Under the pieces are notes generated by a model, which was given only the letters and a program-made list of their open reading frames with translations, ran no database searches and had not been told where the DNA came from. A stretch of DNA of 64,000 bases, from assembly GCF_003086295.3 (NCBI RefSeq), contig NC_092051.1, positions 20,703,940-20,767,939 of the forward strand, read 5' to 3'. The position numbers were made by a program, and so were the translations under genes. Positions 22,909 to 35,581 of the stretch are shown in pieces (within the stretch, counting starts at the first letter, position 1; each line of letters starts with the position of its first letter). The stretch is from Arachis hypogaea. Taxonomy: Eukaryota > Streptophyta > Magnoliopsida > Fabales > Fabaceae.

Positions 22909-23685
22909 AAGTCCCTAAGTTGGCGCCCAGGCTAGCCTAGACTCTATACTCACCTAGTCCCTCTAAACTACCAAAGCGAGGGAAAGTACATCCTAAGCCT
23001 TCAAAACTCAAGTCAGTTAGAACGTGATCAAAAGGTGGAACATTATCTACTACTCCTCTGCACAATCAGATATTGCCGTATGACGTCTCTCTGGTACCTC
23101 ATCAAGTAGTCACATAACAGGAGTCTCGTACATTGGTTTTAGGTTAAAGTTCACGTATAAACGGGGTGTAGACGTTGGCTGGTCTCACAGTATACATATA
23201 AACAGAGAACGAGATTTATCCTAGACTCAAAAGACTACCTAGAGTGGCATCCTTTTTGCGAACGATCGTCAGTGAACTACGGAAGGGTAATCGTGCTTCC
23301 ATCTGGAGGGGGAAGGGAGAGAGAAGGGATAAGAACTGGTGAGTTCTTAGTAGGGTTGGGGGTTATTAATTAAGTTCATTAATTCTATGTTGTTTGACAG
23401 ACGAATAACAGAATATAGAGAAGCAGTAAATAGAAGACAGATAAATAGAGAAAATAGAGAAAACAGAAAATAGATCACAAACAGAAGAATACAAGAAAGT
23501 AAAACACAGATATAGAGAACATAATAGAAACAAGGAAAGTATACAGTCATACAACAATCATAACAGAGGAAATGGACAACCAAGTATGATGCATGTCTGT
23601 CCTATGCAGGCCATGAGCTCACGTGTCGGTTTACACCCTGCAGCCCGACATTACCCAGGAACTAGTCCTAGATATGGCTTATTCT

Positions 23686-24085
23686 CTGTAGGTGAACTTC
23701 GGCCTACAGAAATAGCACTCCCGTAAGTGAACTTCGGCTTACGGAATAGTCTAAACACAACACAACAACTTTCTATAGGTGAACTTCGGCCTACAGAAAT
23801 AACACCTCTATAAGTGAACTTCGGCTTATAGAAATAGTCTAAACACAACACAACAACTCTCTGTAGGTGAACTTCGGCCTACAGAAATAGCACATCTGTA
23901 AGTGAACTTTGGCTTACAGAAATAACGCCCCTGTAAGTGAACTTCGGCTTACAGGTGTCACAACTCTCTATAGGTGAACTTCAGCCTACAGGAGCAACAC
24001 CCTGAGATACACAATTGATATTCACTGCAGGTGAACTTCGACCTACAGGAATAACAACTCACTGTAGGTGAACTTGGGCCTACAG
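23686..24085. repeat. Ten-unit array of covarying 24-nt hairpins
   Basis: Units lie at 23686, 23721, 23773, 23808, 23861, 23896, 23931, 23968, 24025 and 24062, each 24 nt long. Each has a 7-bp stem of the form CTGTAGG...CCTACAG around the loop TGAACTTCGG. Stem variants change on both sides: CTGTAAG/CTTACAG, CCGTAAG/CTTACGG, CTATAAG/CTTATAG. The loop is nearly invariant. The array lies inside the outer TGTAAC...GTTACA LTR sequence. Spacers are irregular (11-33 nt) and not conserved, so it is not a CRISPR array. Confidence 0.85.
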
Positions 24086-24883
24086 GACCTCTAGGGCTAA
24101 CGAAAAAGCAGCAGACGAATATACAAATATCTCTGGAGTTTCCTTAATGCAACAAATGACCTTTCAATAGGCCCTCTGCTTGTTCTCTATTCTCTTTATC
24201 ATATTACACTTTTCTCTTTGAATCTTTACTCTACTCTGATTACTCTTTTCTCTTTGTCTCCTTACTTTGCTCTAGGTCCTCTTTTCTCTGTGTCTCTTTA
24301 CTTTGCTCTGATTTCTCTGTTTAACATATGTATTTAAAGCTTATGTAAATTTCAGTATGAATAGTTAGCCTGTCCCAAGTATAGGTTCATTAAGTCTATA
24401 CTGAAACAGTTTAACTTTTCATATTATACCTAACCCTAGGCGCAACTCAAATACTAACTATGTTGCTCCTAGTGTATTTGCTAATCTCTGTTTATTTCTG
24501 TCATTAAAACTTTACAGACTTTTTCTTTGATTTTTATCTTTTCTTTAACTTTTTATCTTTCCTTTATCTTTGCCTCACTAACATGTTATTACCACTCCCT
24601 AAGTGTTTTATGAAGGTAATTATGAGATTCTGCGCTTAAAGTTGTCTTTCTTAAACTTTTACGAAAAATTGCCTTTTCCGTATTATTTTATTATTTTTAT
24701 TAAAATATTATTTAATTAAATATTATTATTTATTATTTTATTATTATTTATTATTTTATCATTAAATTTTTGAAAATTATCTTATCTTTTACTTTTAACT
24801 TTAAAATTCACTTTTTACCACCCGTAACTTTTAATATTTCTACTTTAACCACCCTAACTTTTGAAAATTACAAAATAACCCCT

Positions 24884-26516
24884 TGATGAGCGGATAATTT
24901 ATACGCTTTTTGACATTATTTTTAGGTAATTTTTAGTATCATTTAGCTACTTTTTAGTATATTTTTATTAGTTTTTAAATAAAAATTACATTTCTAGACT
25001 TTACTATGAGTTTGTGTATTTTTCTGTGATTTTAGGTATTTTCTGGCTGAAATTGAGGAACCTGAGCAAAAATCTGATCCAGAGGCTGAAAAAGGACTGC
25101 AGATGCTGTTGGATTCTGACCTCCCTGCACTCAAAATGGATTTTTTGGAGCTACAGAAACCCAATTGGTGTGCTCTTAATTGCCTTGAAAATTAGACATC
25201 TAGGGCTTTCCAACAATATATAATAGCCCATACTTTACTCGAGTTTTGATGACGTAAATTGGCATTTAAACGCCAACTTCCTGCCCTATTCTGGTGTTAA
25301 ACGCCAGAACTGAGTTACAAGCTGGAGTTAAACGCCCAAACTGGCACCAAAGCTGGCGTTTAACTCCAAGAAGAGTCTCTACACTTGAAAGCTTCAATGC
25401 TCAGCCCAAGCACACACCAAGTGGGCTCCGGAAGTGGATTTCTGCACTATCTGCACTTAGTTACTCATTTTCTGTAAACCCTAGTTACTAGTTTAGTATA
25501 AAAACTACTTTTAGAGATTTATTTTGTATCCAGTTTTCATATTTCGAAACTGAGATCATTGTACACGTTTGGAGGCTGGCCTCACGGCCATGCCTAGATC
25601 TTCATCACTTATGTATTTTCAACGGTGGAGTTTCTACACCTCATAGATTAAGGTGTGGAGCTCTGCTGTTCCTCATGAATTAATACAAAGTACTATTGTT
25701 CTTCTATTCAACTCAAGCTTATTCTTATTCTAAGATATTCATTCGCACACAAGAACATGATGAATGTGATGATTATGTGACACGCATCACCATTCTCACC
25801 TATGAACGCGTGCCTGACAACCACTTCCGTTCTACATGAAAACAAGCTTGAATGCATATCTCTTAGCCTCCTGGTTCATGATCAGAGTCTTCGTGGTATA
25901 AGCTAGAATCAACTGGCGGCCATTCCTGAGATCCGGAAAGTTTAAACCTTGTCTGTGATATTCCGAGTAGGATCTGGGATGAGATGACTGTGACGAGCTT
26001 CAAACTCGCGAGTGTTGGGCGTAGTGACAGACGCAAAAGAATCAATGGATCCTATTCCAACATGAGTGAGAACCGACAGATGATTAGCCTTGCGGTGACA
26101 GCGCATTTGGACCATTTTCACTGAGAGGACGGACAGTAGCCATTGACAACGGTGATCCCCCAACATACAGCTTGCCATGGAAAGGAGTATGAATGATTGA
26201 ATGAAGGCAGTAGGAAAGCAGAGATTCAGAAGGAGCAAAGCATCTCCATACGCTTATCTGAAATTCTCACCAATGAATTACATAAGTATTTCTATCTTAT
26301 TTTATATTTTATTTATCTTTTAATTATCAAAACCTCATAACCATTTGAATCTGCCTGACTGAGATTTACAAGACGACCATAGCTTGCTTCAAGCCGACAA
26401 TCTCCGTGGGATCGACTCTTACTCACGTAAGGATTATTACTTGGACGACCCAGTGCACTTGCTGGTTAGTTGTGTAAAGTTGTGAAAAAGAATTGAGATT
26501 ATGAATGTGCGTACCA
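24884..26516 (+). repeat. Left (5') LTR of the Athila-like element
   Basis: 1633 bp with TG...CA ends (tgatgagcgg to gtacca), followed six bases later by the primer binding site. It contains a cluster of GGCGTTTAAACGCC-type palindromes at 25258-25370. Confidence 0.88.
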
Positions 26517-26522
26517 AGTTTT

Positions 26523-26540
26523 TGGCGCCGTTGCCGGGGA
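26523..26540 (+). other. Primer binding site, tRNA-Asp type
   Basis: TGGCGCCGTTGCCGGGGA is complementary to the 3' end of plant tRNA-Asp, including the CCA tail. Confidence 0.85.
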
Positions 26541-28435
26541 TTGTTCGAGTTTGGACAACTGACGGTTCATCTTGTTGCTCAGATTAGGTAATTTTATTTT
26601 AATTTTAAGCTTTTTATTTTTATTATTTTTATTTTCGAAAAAATTTTCAAAAAAATAAATTATTCTATGTACTTTAGAATTTTTAAGAATGAATTCTAGA
26701 GTTTCATGAGATACGTTGAATCCTGGCTGGCTGTTAAGCCATGTCTAATCTTTTGGACCGAGGTTTCACTTATCCTTAGAAGAGCTTCTTTGTCTTTCTC
26801 ATCAATTTAGCTGTTGTATATAATGTTCTGCTGAAGCTTGGCTGGCCATTGGCCATGTCTAGTGTTTTGGACCAGAGCTTTCACTGAAAGCTTGGCTGGC
26901 TAGTAAGCCATGTCTAATTCCTGGACTGGAGCTTTAAACTAACATTGCATGATTCCTGGAATTCTCATTAAAAATTTTGAATTTCCTTATTTTCTTTTTC
27001 AAAATTAATTTTTGAAAAATACAAAAAAATTAATAAAATCATAAAAACAAAAAATTTTATGTTTCCTGTTTGAGCCTAGTGTCAAATTGTAAGTTTGGTG
27101 TCAATTGCATCTTTTTAACTTTCCTTAAAATTTTCGAAAACTCATGCATGGTGTTCTTCATGATCTTCAAGTTGTTCTTGATGATCTTCTTTATTTGATC
27201 TTTGCATTTTCATGTTTTGTGTTTTTTCTTATTTTTCATATGCATTTTCAATTTGTTAGTGTCTAAACATTGAAAATTTCTAAGTTTGGTGTCTTGCATG
27301 TGTTTTCTTTTCTTAAAAATTTTCAAAAACATGTTCTTGATGTTCATCTTGACATTCAAAGTGTTCTTGCATATTTTTCTTGTTTTGATTCATAATTTTC
27401 ATGTTTTGAGTCATTTTGTTGTTTTTCTCTTTCTTCATTGAAAATTCAAAAATAAAAAAAATATATTTCCCTTATTCTTCTCATAAATTTCGAATATTTG
27501 AGTTGACTTAGTCAAAAATTTTTAAAAAAACTTAGTTGTTTCTTATGAGTCAAGTCAAATTTTCAATTTAAAAATCCTATCTTTTCAAAACCTTTTCAAA
27601 AATCAAATTTTTTTTCATTTTTCTTTCAATTTTTTTTCGAAAATTTTAAAAATTGATTTTCAAAATCTTTTTCTTATTTTTATTTCATATTTTTGAAACT
27701 AATGGTAATAATTAATGTGATTGATTCAAAATTCTAAGTTATTACTTGCCTAGTAAGAAAGGTTCAATCTTTAAATTTTAAAATCATATCTTTTTGTTTC
27801 TTATTAGTCAAGTAATTAACTTTAATTTCAAAAATCAAATCTTTTTAAATTTCTTTTTTCAAATCTTTTTCAAAATGATTTTCAATCATATCTTTTTTAA
27901 AAATCAATTTTCAAAATCTTTTCTAACTTCTTATCCTTTCAAAATTGATTTTCAAAATCAATTTTTTTATTTCCGTTTTTAAAACTTTTTCAAAATAAGT
28001 TTCAATCATATCTTTTTCAAAATCTTTTCTAACTTTTTTTTTTATCTTTTCAAATTTGATTTTCAAACCTTTCCAAATTAACTACTTGATTTTTTGTTTG
28101 ATTCTAAAAGTTTTCTATTTCAATCATATCTTTTTCAAACCCACCTAACTACTTTTTTCTCTCTAATTTTCGAATACTAACCAATAATTAAAATAAAAAC
28201 AAAAAATATTTTCCTTTTATTTTAATTCGAATTCAATCTCCCTCTCTCATCTCTCTATTTATTTATTTATCTACTAATATTCCTCTTCCACTCAAAATTC
28301 GAACCCCCTCTTCTTTACTGTGTTCGAATTTTTCTCTTTTCCTTCTTCTATTCTTCCCTTCTTCTACTCACGTAAAGGAATCTCTATACTGTGACATAGA
28401 AGATTCCTCTTCTTTTTTGTTCTCTTCTTTTTCAT
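26541..28435 (+). other. Long T-rich leader of the Athila-like element
   Basis: About 1.9 kb before the Gag start. It has three diverged copies of a gcttggctggccattagccatgtctaa-like block near 26720-26930, and later many short ttttcaaaatcttttt runs. No coding frame is supported. Long leaders are normal for Athila elements. Confidence 0.6.
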
Positions 28436-30719
28436 ATGAGCAGGAACAGGGACAAAGACATTCTTATTGAAGCTGATCCTAAACCTGAAAGGACTCTTAA
28501 GAGGAAACTAAGAGAAGCTAAAGCACAATCCTCTGGAGAGGACCTGACAGAAATTTTCGAAAAAGAAGGAGACATGGCCGAACCTTCTTCTGACTTATGT
28601 GGACTTTTCGAAAAATATGGTTGGTGACTTCATTGCACCTTCTTCTGACTTATGTGGAAGAAGCATCTCAATTCCTGCCATTGGAACAAACAACTTTGAG
28701 CTTAAGCCTCAATTAGTTTCTCTGATGCAGCAGAATTGCAAGTTTCATGGACTTCCATTAGAAGATCCTCATCAGTTCTTAGCTGAATTCTTGCAAATCT
28801 GTGACACTGTCAAAACCAATGGAGTTGATCCCAAGGTCTATAGGCTTATGCTTTTCCCTTTTGCTATAAGAGACAGAGCTAGAACATGGTTGGATTCACA
28901 ACCTAAGGAAAGCCTGAACTCTTGGGAAAAGCTGGTCAGTTCTTTTCTGGCCAAATTCTTTCCACCTCAAAAGATGAGCAAGCTTAGAATGGAAATCCAA
29001 ACCTTCAAACAGAAGGAAGGTGAGTCCCTTTATGAAGCTTGGGAAAGATATAAGCAATTGATCAAAAGGTGTCCTACTGACATGCTTCCAGAATGGAGCA
29101 TCATATGTATATTCTATGATGGTCTGTCTGAGTTATCAAAAATGTCATTGGACCATTCTGCAGGAGGATCTCTTCATCTAAAAACCCCTGCAAAAGCTCA
29201 GGAACTCATTGAAATGGTTGCAAATAACTAGTTTATGTACACCTCTGAGAGGAGTCCTGTGAACAATGGGACGCCTCAGAAGAAGGGAGTTCTTGAAATT
29301 GATACTCTGAATGCCATATTGGCTCAGAACAAAATATTAACTCAGCAAGTCAATATGATTTCTCAAAGTCTGAATGGATTGCAAGCTGCATCCAACAGTA
29401 CTAAAGAAGCATCTTCTAAAGAAGCTTATGATCCTGAGAACCCTGTAATGGCAGAGGTGAATTACATGGGAGAACCTTATGGAAACACCTATAATCCTTC
29501 ATGGAGAAATCATCCAAATTTCTCATGGAAGGACCAACTGAAGCCTCAATAAGGCTTCAACAATAATGGTGGAAGAAATAGGTTTAGCAATAGCAAGCCT
29601 TTTCCACCATCTTCTCAGCAACAGACAGTGAATTCTGAATAGAGCCATTTTGGCCTGGCAACCATAGTCTCTGATCTATCCAAGATCACACTAAATTTCA
29701 TGAATGAAACAAGGTCCTCCCTTAAAAATTTGGAGACACAGGTGGGTCAGCTGAGTAAGAAGATTACTGAAACTCCTCCCAGTACTCTCCCAAGCAATAC
29801 AGAAGAAAATCTCAAGAGAGAGTGCAAGGCCATAACCATGACCAACATGGCTGAACCTGGAGAGAGTGAGAAGGACGTGAGTCCCAATGAGAAAAGCCTC
29901 ATGGGACGTCCTCTGGATAGAAAAGAGTTTCCCTTTGAGGAACCAAAGGAATCTGAGGCTTATACAGAGACCATAGAGATTCCATTGAACGTCCTTCTGC
30001 CATTCATGAGCTCTGATGAATATTCTTTTTCTGAAGAGGATGAAGACATCACTGAAGAGCAAGTTGCTAAATATCTAGGAGCAATCATGAAGCTGAATGC
30101 CAAGTTAATTGGTACTGAGACTTGGGAGGATGAACCCCCCTTGTTCACCAATGAACTGAATGCATTAATGAGGCAGACATTACCTCAGAAGAAACTGGAC
30201 CCCTGAAAATTCTTCATACCTTGTACCATAGGCACCATAACCTTTGAAAAGGCTCTGTGTGACCTGGGGTCTGGGATAAACCTCATGCCACTCTCTGTAA
30301 TAGAGAAACTGGGAATCTTTGAGGTACAAGCTGTAAGAATCTTACTAGAGATGGCAGACAAATCAATGAAACAGGCTTATGAACTAGTAAAGGACGTGCT
30401 AGTGAAGGTTGAAGGCCTTTACATCCCTGCTGATTTCATAATCCTAGACACTGGAAAGGATGAGGATGAATCCATCATCCTTGGCAGACCCTTCCTAGCC
30501 ACAGCAAAAGCTATGATTGATGTTGACAGAGGAGAGTTGGTCCTTCAGTTGAATGAGGACTACCTTGTATTCAAGACTCAAGGTTCTCCTTCTGTAACCA
30601 TGGAGAGGAAGCATGAAAAGCTTCTCTCAATACAGAGTCAAATAAAGCCCCCACATTCAAACTCTAAGTTTGGTGTTGGGAGGCCCAACCCTGCTCTGAT
30701 TATCTGTGAGGCTCCGTGA
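28436..30719 (+). pseudogene. Athila-like gag and protease region, broken by stops
   Basis: The first frame starts at ATG 28436 (MSRNRDKDILIEADPKPERT) and shifts near 28600 into a frame that runs to 30719. It holds the retrotransposon Gag core (MLFPFAIRDRARTWLDSQP, FLAKFFPPQKMSKLRMEI, then ESLYEAWERYKQLIKRCP). Downstream are a coiled Gln/Asn-rich linker, YMGEPYGNTYNPSWRNHPNF, and an acidic segment. Last comes a retropepsin-like unit: CDLGSGINLMPLSV in place of the usual D-T/S-G-A, with IILGRPFLATAKAMIDVD as the second motif. In-frame stops lie at 29229, 29550, about 29640 and 30204. At least three fit CAA or CAG changed to a stop, so one base change each. Gag would form particles and the protease would mature them. 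Confidence 0.85.
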
Positions 30720-30921
30720 GAGCTCATTGTCAAGCTATTGACATTAAAGAAGCGCTTATTGGGAGGCAACCCAATGTTATTTAATTATATCTATTTATTT
30801 TCCATTGTTATTTTATGTTTTCTTTAGGTTGATGATCATGTGAAGTCACAAAAACAACTGAAAAATAAAAAATAGAATGAAAAACAGCATTAAAAATAGC
30901 TCACCCTGGAGGAAGAGCTTA

Positions 30922-31165
30922 CTGGCGTTTAAACGCCAGTAAGAGTAGCAGAATGGGCGTTAAACGCCCAATCTGGCACCATTCTGGGCGTTAAACGCCC
31001 AATCTGGCACCATTCTGGGCATTTAACGCCAGAAACAGGTACCAAGTTGGTATTAAACACCAAGAAAGGGAGAAAAGTTGGCGTTAAATGCCAGAAACAA
31101 GCAGCAACCTGGCGTTTAATGCCAGAATTGCACTATAAGGGCGTTTTGCACGCCTAAATGGAGCA
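30922..31165. repeat. Array of GGCGTTTAAACGCC-type palindromes
   Basis: At least eight units. Examples are tggcgtttaaacgcca, gggcgttaaacgccc (twice), tggcgttaaatgcca, tggcgtttaatgcca and aggcgt-like forms, spaced 20-45 bases. Outer pairs change together (T:A in one unit, G:C in another). Related units are in both LTRs (25258-25370 and 34284-34396). Confidence 0.85.
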
Positions 31166-31588
31166 GGGATGATAAGTCCTTGACCCCTCAGGATCTGTGG
31201 ACCCCACAGGATCCCCACCTACCCCACCTCTTCTTCTCTCTTCTCCACACCTTTTCATAACACTCTTCCCCAAATACCCTTCACCAATCACCTCATTCAC
31301 TCTTCCCCAAAACCCCATCTACCTTCAAATTCAAAACCCTATTTCCCTCCCAAACCCAACCCCAAATACACGAACCTAACCCCCCCACTCCTATATATAC
31401 CCCTCATCCCTCTTTCAATTTCACACATCACAAACACCTTATACCCCTTTGGCCGAATTCACCCTCTCCCTCCATCTCCTCCATTTTCTTCTTCTTCTCC
31501 TTCATTATTTCTTCTTTACTCGAGGACGAGCAAACCTTTTAAGTTTGGTGTGGTAAAAGCATTGCTTTTTGTTTTTCCATAACCATTT

Positions 31589-32764
31589 ATGGCACCTAAG
31601 GCCGGAGAAACCTCTAGAAAGAGGAAAGGGAAGGCAAAAGCTTCCACCTCTGAGTCATGGAAGATGGAAAGATTCATCTCAAAGGTCCATCAAGACCATT
31701 TCTATGAAGTTGTGGCCAAGAAGAAGGTGATCTCTGAGGTCCCTTTCAAGCTCAAAAGGAATGAGTATTCGGAGATTCGACATGAGATTAGAAGAAGAGG
31801 ATGGGAAGTTCTCTCCAATCCTATTCAACAAGTCAGGATCTTAATGGTTCAAGAGTTTTATGCAAACGCATGGATCACTAGGAACTATGATCAAAGTATG
31901 AACCCGAATCCAAAGAATTGGCTTACAATGGTTCGGGAGAAATACTTAGATTTCAGTCTGGAAAATGTAAGGTTGGCGTTCAACTTGCCAATGATGCAAG
32001 AAAATGCACGCCCCTACACTAAAAGGGTCAACTTTGATTAAGGGTTGGACCAAGTCCTCATGGACATATGTGTGGAAGGAGCTCAATGGAAAATTGACTC
32101 AAGAGGCAAGCCAGTTCAATTGAGAAGGCATGACCTTAAGCCTATGGCTAGAGGATGGTTGGAGTTCATCCAACGCTCAATCATTCCCACTAGCAACCGG
32201 TCTGAAGTTACTATAGACCGGGCCATCATGATCCATAGTATCATGATTGGGGAGGAAGTGGAAGTTCGTGAGATTATACCTCAAGAACTCTACAAGGTGG
32301 CTGACAAGTCATTCACTTTGGCAAGGTTAGCCTTTCCTCACTTCATTTGTCACCTCTGCAATTCGACTGGGATTGTCATAGAGGGAGACATCCTCATTGA
32401 AAAGGACAAGCCCATCACTAAAAAGAGGATGGAGCAAACAAGAGAGCCCACTCATGGACCTCAACAAGAGCATGAGGAAGCTCCTCATCATGAAATCCCT
32501 GAGATGCTTCAAGGGATGCACTTCCCTCCACAAAACTATTGGGAGCAAATCAACACCTCCTTAGGAGAATTAAGCTCCAACATGGGACAATTAAGGGTGG
32601 AGCACTAAGAGCATTCCATCATCCTCCATAAAATTAGAGAAGACCAAAGAGCCATGAGGGAGGAGCAACAAAGGCAAGGAAGAGACATAGAGGAGCTCAA
32701 GAGCACCATTGGTTCTTCAAGAGGAAGAAGACGCCACCATCACCAAGGTGGACCCATTCCTTAA
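31589..32764 (+). pseudogene. Putative plant transposon protein (PF20167-like) of the Athila-like element
   Basis: The ATG at 31589 opens a basic N-terminus (MAPKAGETSRKRKGKAKAST), probably a nuclear or RNA-binding tail. The core has FYANAWITRNYD, NWLTMVREKYLDFSLENVRL and FNLPMM, the pattern of the domain named putative plant transposon protein. After an in-frame TAA at 32039 the same frame continues (AQWKIDSRGKPVQLRRHDLK) to another TAA at 32606 and ends at 32764 with a Gln/Arg/His-rich tail. Both internal stops fit CAA changed to TAA. It is in the position where Athila elements carry an extra gene after pol, but no envelope features (signal peptide, transmembrane segment) are seen. Its role is unknown. 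Confidence 0.75.
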
Positions 32765-33909
32765 TCTCCTTGTTTATTTATTTTTTTCCTATTTTCATTC
32801 TCTATGCTTTATGTTTATTTATGTTTGTGTCTTTATTACATGATCATTAGTGTCTAGTGTCTATGTCTTAAAGCTATGAATGACCTATGAATCTATCACC
32901 TTTCTTAAATGAAAAATGTTTTTAATCATAAAAGAACAAGAAGTACATGATTTCGAATTCATCCTTGAAATTAGTTTAATTATTTTGATGTGGTGACAAT
33001 ACTTTTTGTTTTCTGAATGAATGCTTGAACAGTGCATATTTTTGAATTTGTTGTTTATGAATGTTAAAATTGTTGGATCTTGAAAGAATAATGAAAAAGG
33101 AGAAATGTTATTGATAATCTGAAAAATCATAAAATTGATTATTGAAGCAAGAAAAAGCAGTGAAAAAGCAAGGCTTGCGAAAAAAAATATATGAGAAAAA
33201 AAATGGCGAAAATAAAAAAAAGAAAGAAAAAGAAAAAGCAAGCAGAAAAAGCCAAGAGCTCTTTAAACCAAAAGGCAAGAGCAAAAAGCCAGTAACCCTT
33301 TAAACCAAAAGGCAAGGGTAAAAAGGATCCAAGACTTTAAGCATTAATGGATAGGAGGACCCACAGGAATAAAATCCTGGCCTAAGCGGCTAAACCAAGC
33401 TGTCCCTAACCATGTGCTTGTGGCGTGAAGGTGTCAAGTGAAAAACTTGAGACTGAGCGGTTAAAGTCGTGGTCCAAAGCAAAAAGAGTGTGCTTAAGAG
33501 CTCTGGACACCTCTAATTGGGGACTCTAGCAAAGCTGAGTCACAATCTGAAAAGGTTCACCCAGTTATGTGTCTGTGACATTTACGTATCTGGTGGTAAT
33601 ACTGAAAAACAAAGTGCTTAGGGTCACGGCCAAGACTCATAAAGTAGCTGTGTTCAAGAATCAACATACTAAACTAGGAGAATCAATAACACTATCTAAA
33701 TTCTGAGTTCCTATAGATGCCAATTATTCTGAACTTCAAAGGATAAGGTGAGATGCCAAAACTGTTCAGAGGCAAAAAGCTACTAGTCCCGCTCATCTAA
33801 TTGGAGCTAAGTTTCATTAATATTTTGAAATTTATAGTATATTATCTTATTTTCATCCTATTTGATTTTTAGTTGCTTGGGGACAAGCAACAATTTAAGT
33901 TTGGTGTTG
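32765..33909 (+). other. 3' untranslated region and polypurine region
   Basis: An A-rich stretch (33120-33300) is followed by blocks such as gtgcttgtggcgtgaaggtgtcaag. The region ends ttgcttggggacaagcaacaatttaagtttggtgttg directly before the LTR at 33910. The same 3' blocks occur at 21340-21943. Confidence 0.65.
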
Positions 33910-35581
33910 TGATGAGCGGATAACTTATACGCTTTTTGGCATTGTTTTTAGGTAATTTTTAGTATGATTTAGCTACTTTTTAGTATATTTTTATTAGTTT
34001 TTAAATAAAAATCACATTTCTGGACTTTACTATGATTTTGTGTATTTTTCTGTGATTTCAGGTATTTTCTGGCTGAAATTGAGGGACCTGAGCAAAAATC
34101 TGATTCAGAGGCTGAAAAAGGACTGCAGATGCTGTTGGATTCTGACCTCCCTGCACTCAAAATGGATTTTCTGGAGCTAAAAAAACCCAATTGGCACGCT
34201 CTCAATTGCGTTGGAAATTAGACATCCATGGTTTTCCAGCAATATATAATAGTCCATACTTTGCCCGAGTTTTGACGATGCAAATTGGCGTTTAAACGCC
34301 AACTTCCTGCCCTATTCTGGCGTTAAACGCCAGAACTGAGTTACAAGATGGAGTTAAACACCCAAACTGGCACCAAAGCTGGCGTTTAACTCCAAAAAGA
34401 GTCTCTACACTTGAAAGCTTCAATGCTCAACCCAAGCACACACCAAGTGGGCCCCGGAAGTGGATTTTCTGCACTATCTGCACTTAGTTACTCATTTTCT
34501 GTAAACCCTAGTTACTAGTTTATTATAAAAACTACTTTTAGAGATTTATTTTGTATCCAGTTTTCATATTTCGAAACTGAGATCATTGTACACGTTTGGA
34601 GGCTGGCCTCACGGCCATGCCTAGACCTTCATCACTTATGTATTTTCAATGGTGGAGTTTCTACACCTCATAGATTAAGGTGTGGAGCTCTGCTGTTCCT
34701 CATGAATTAATACAAAGTACTATTGTTCTTCTATTCAACTCAAGCTTATTCTTATTCTAAGATATTCATTCGCACACAAGAACATGATGAATGTGATGAT
34801 TATGTGACACTCATTACCATTCTCACCTATGAACGTGTGCCTGACAACCACTTCCGTTCTACATGAAAACAAGCTTGAATGCATATCTCTTAGCCTCCTG
34901 GTTCACGATCAGAGTCTTCGTGGTATAAGCTAGAATCAACTGGCGGCCATTCTTGAGATCCGGAAAGTCTAAACCTTGTCTGTGGTATTCCGAGTAGGAT
35001 CTGGGATGGGATGACTGTGACGAGCTTCAAACTCACGAGTGTTGGGCGTAGTGACAGACGCAAAAGGATCAATGGATCCTATTCCAACATGAGTGAGAAC
35101 TGACAGATGATTAGCCGTGCGGTAACAGCGCATTTGGACCATTTTCACTGAGAGGACGGACGGTAGCCATTGACAACGGTGATCCCCCAACATACAGCTT
35201 GCCATGGAAAGGAGTATGAATGATTGAATGAAGGCATTAGGAAAGCAGAGATTCAGAAGGAGCAAAGCATCTCCATACGCTTATCTGAAATTCTCACCAA
35301 TGAATTACATAAGTATTTCTATCTTATTTTATATTTTATTTATCTTTTAATTATCAAAACCTCATAACCATTTGAATCTGCCTGACTGAGATTTACAAGA
35401 CGACCATAGCTTGCTTCAAGCCGACAATCTCCGTGGGATCGACCCTTACTCACGTAAGGTTTATTACGTGGACGACCCAGTGCACTTGCTGGTTAGTTTT
35501 GCGAAGTTGTGAAAAAGAATTGAGATTATGAACGTGTGTACCAAGTTTTTGGCGCCGTTGAGATCACAATTTCGTGCACCA
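33910..35581 (+). repeat. Right (3') LTR with a trapped primer-binding-site fragment
   Basis: It matches the left LTR up to gtacca (35538-35543). It then continues for 38 bp: agtttttggcgccgttg, which is the leader and first part of the primer binding site, followed by agatcacaatttcgtgcacca, a second variant LTR end. The target duplication cccct starts only after this tail. Confidence 0.85.

Larger units (their letters stand above)
24884..35581 (+). mobile_element. Athila-like Ty3-gypsy element, non-autonomous, TSD cccct
   Basis: cccct duplications (24879-24883 and 35582-35586) flank the element. LTRs 24884-26516 and 33910-35581 start tgatgagcgg and look about 96% identical. The primer binding site TGGCGCCGTTGCCGGGGA (26523-26540) is complementary to the 3' end of plant tRNA-Asp, as in Athila. 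Inside are a Gag-protease region with retropepsin-like motif (28436-30719), an array of palindromes, a second coding region with a plant-transposon domain (31589-32764) and a 3' region ending in ggggacaagcaac before the LTR. No reverse transcriptase, RNase H or integrase is present, so it would need enzymes from a relative. Confidence 0.92.

Noticed and set aside
23686..24085. CRISPR-like array of spaced repeats
   Set aside because: The spacers are irregular, similar to each other and not unique. The units are hairpins with varied stems, and the genome is a plant nuclear one.
31589..32764. Envelope gene of an endogenous retrovirus-like Athila element
   Set aside because: No signal peptide, transmembrane segment or furin-type site. 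The core matches a plant transposon protein domain instead.
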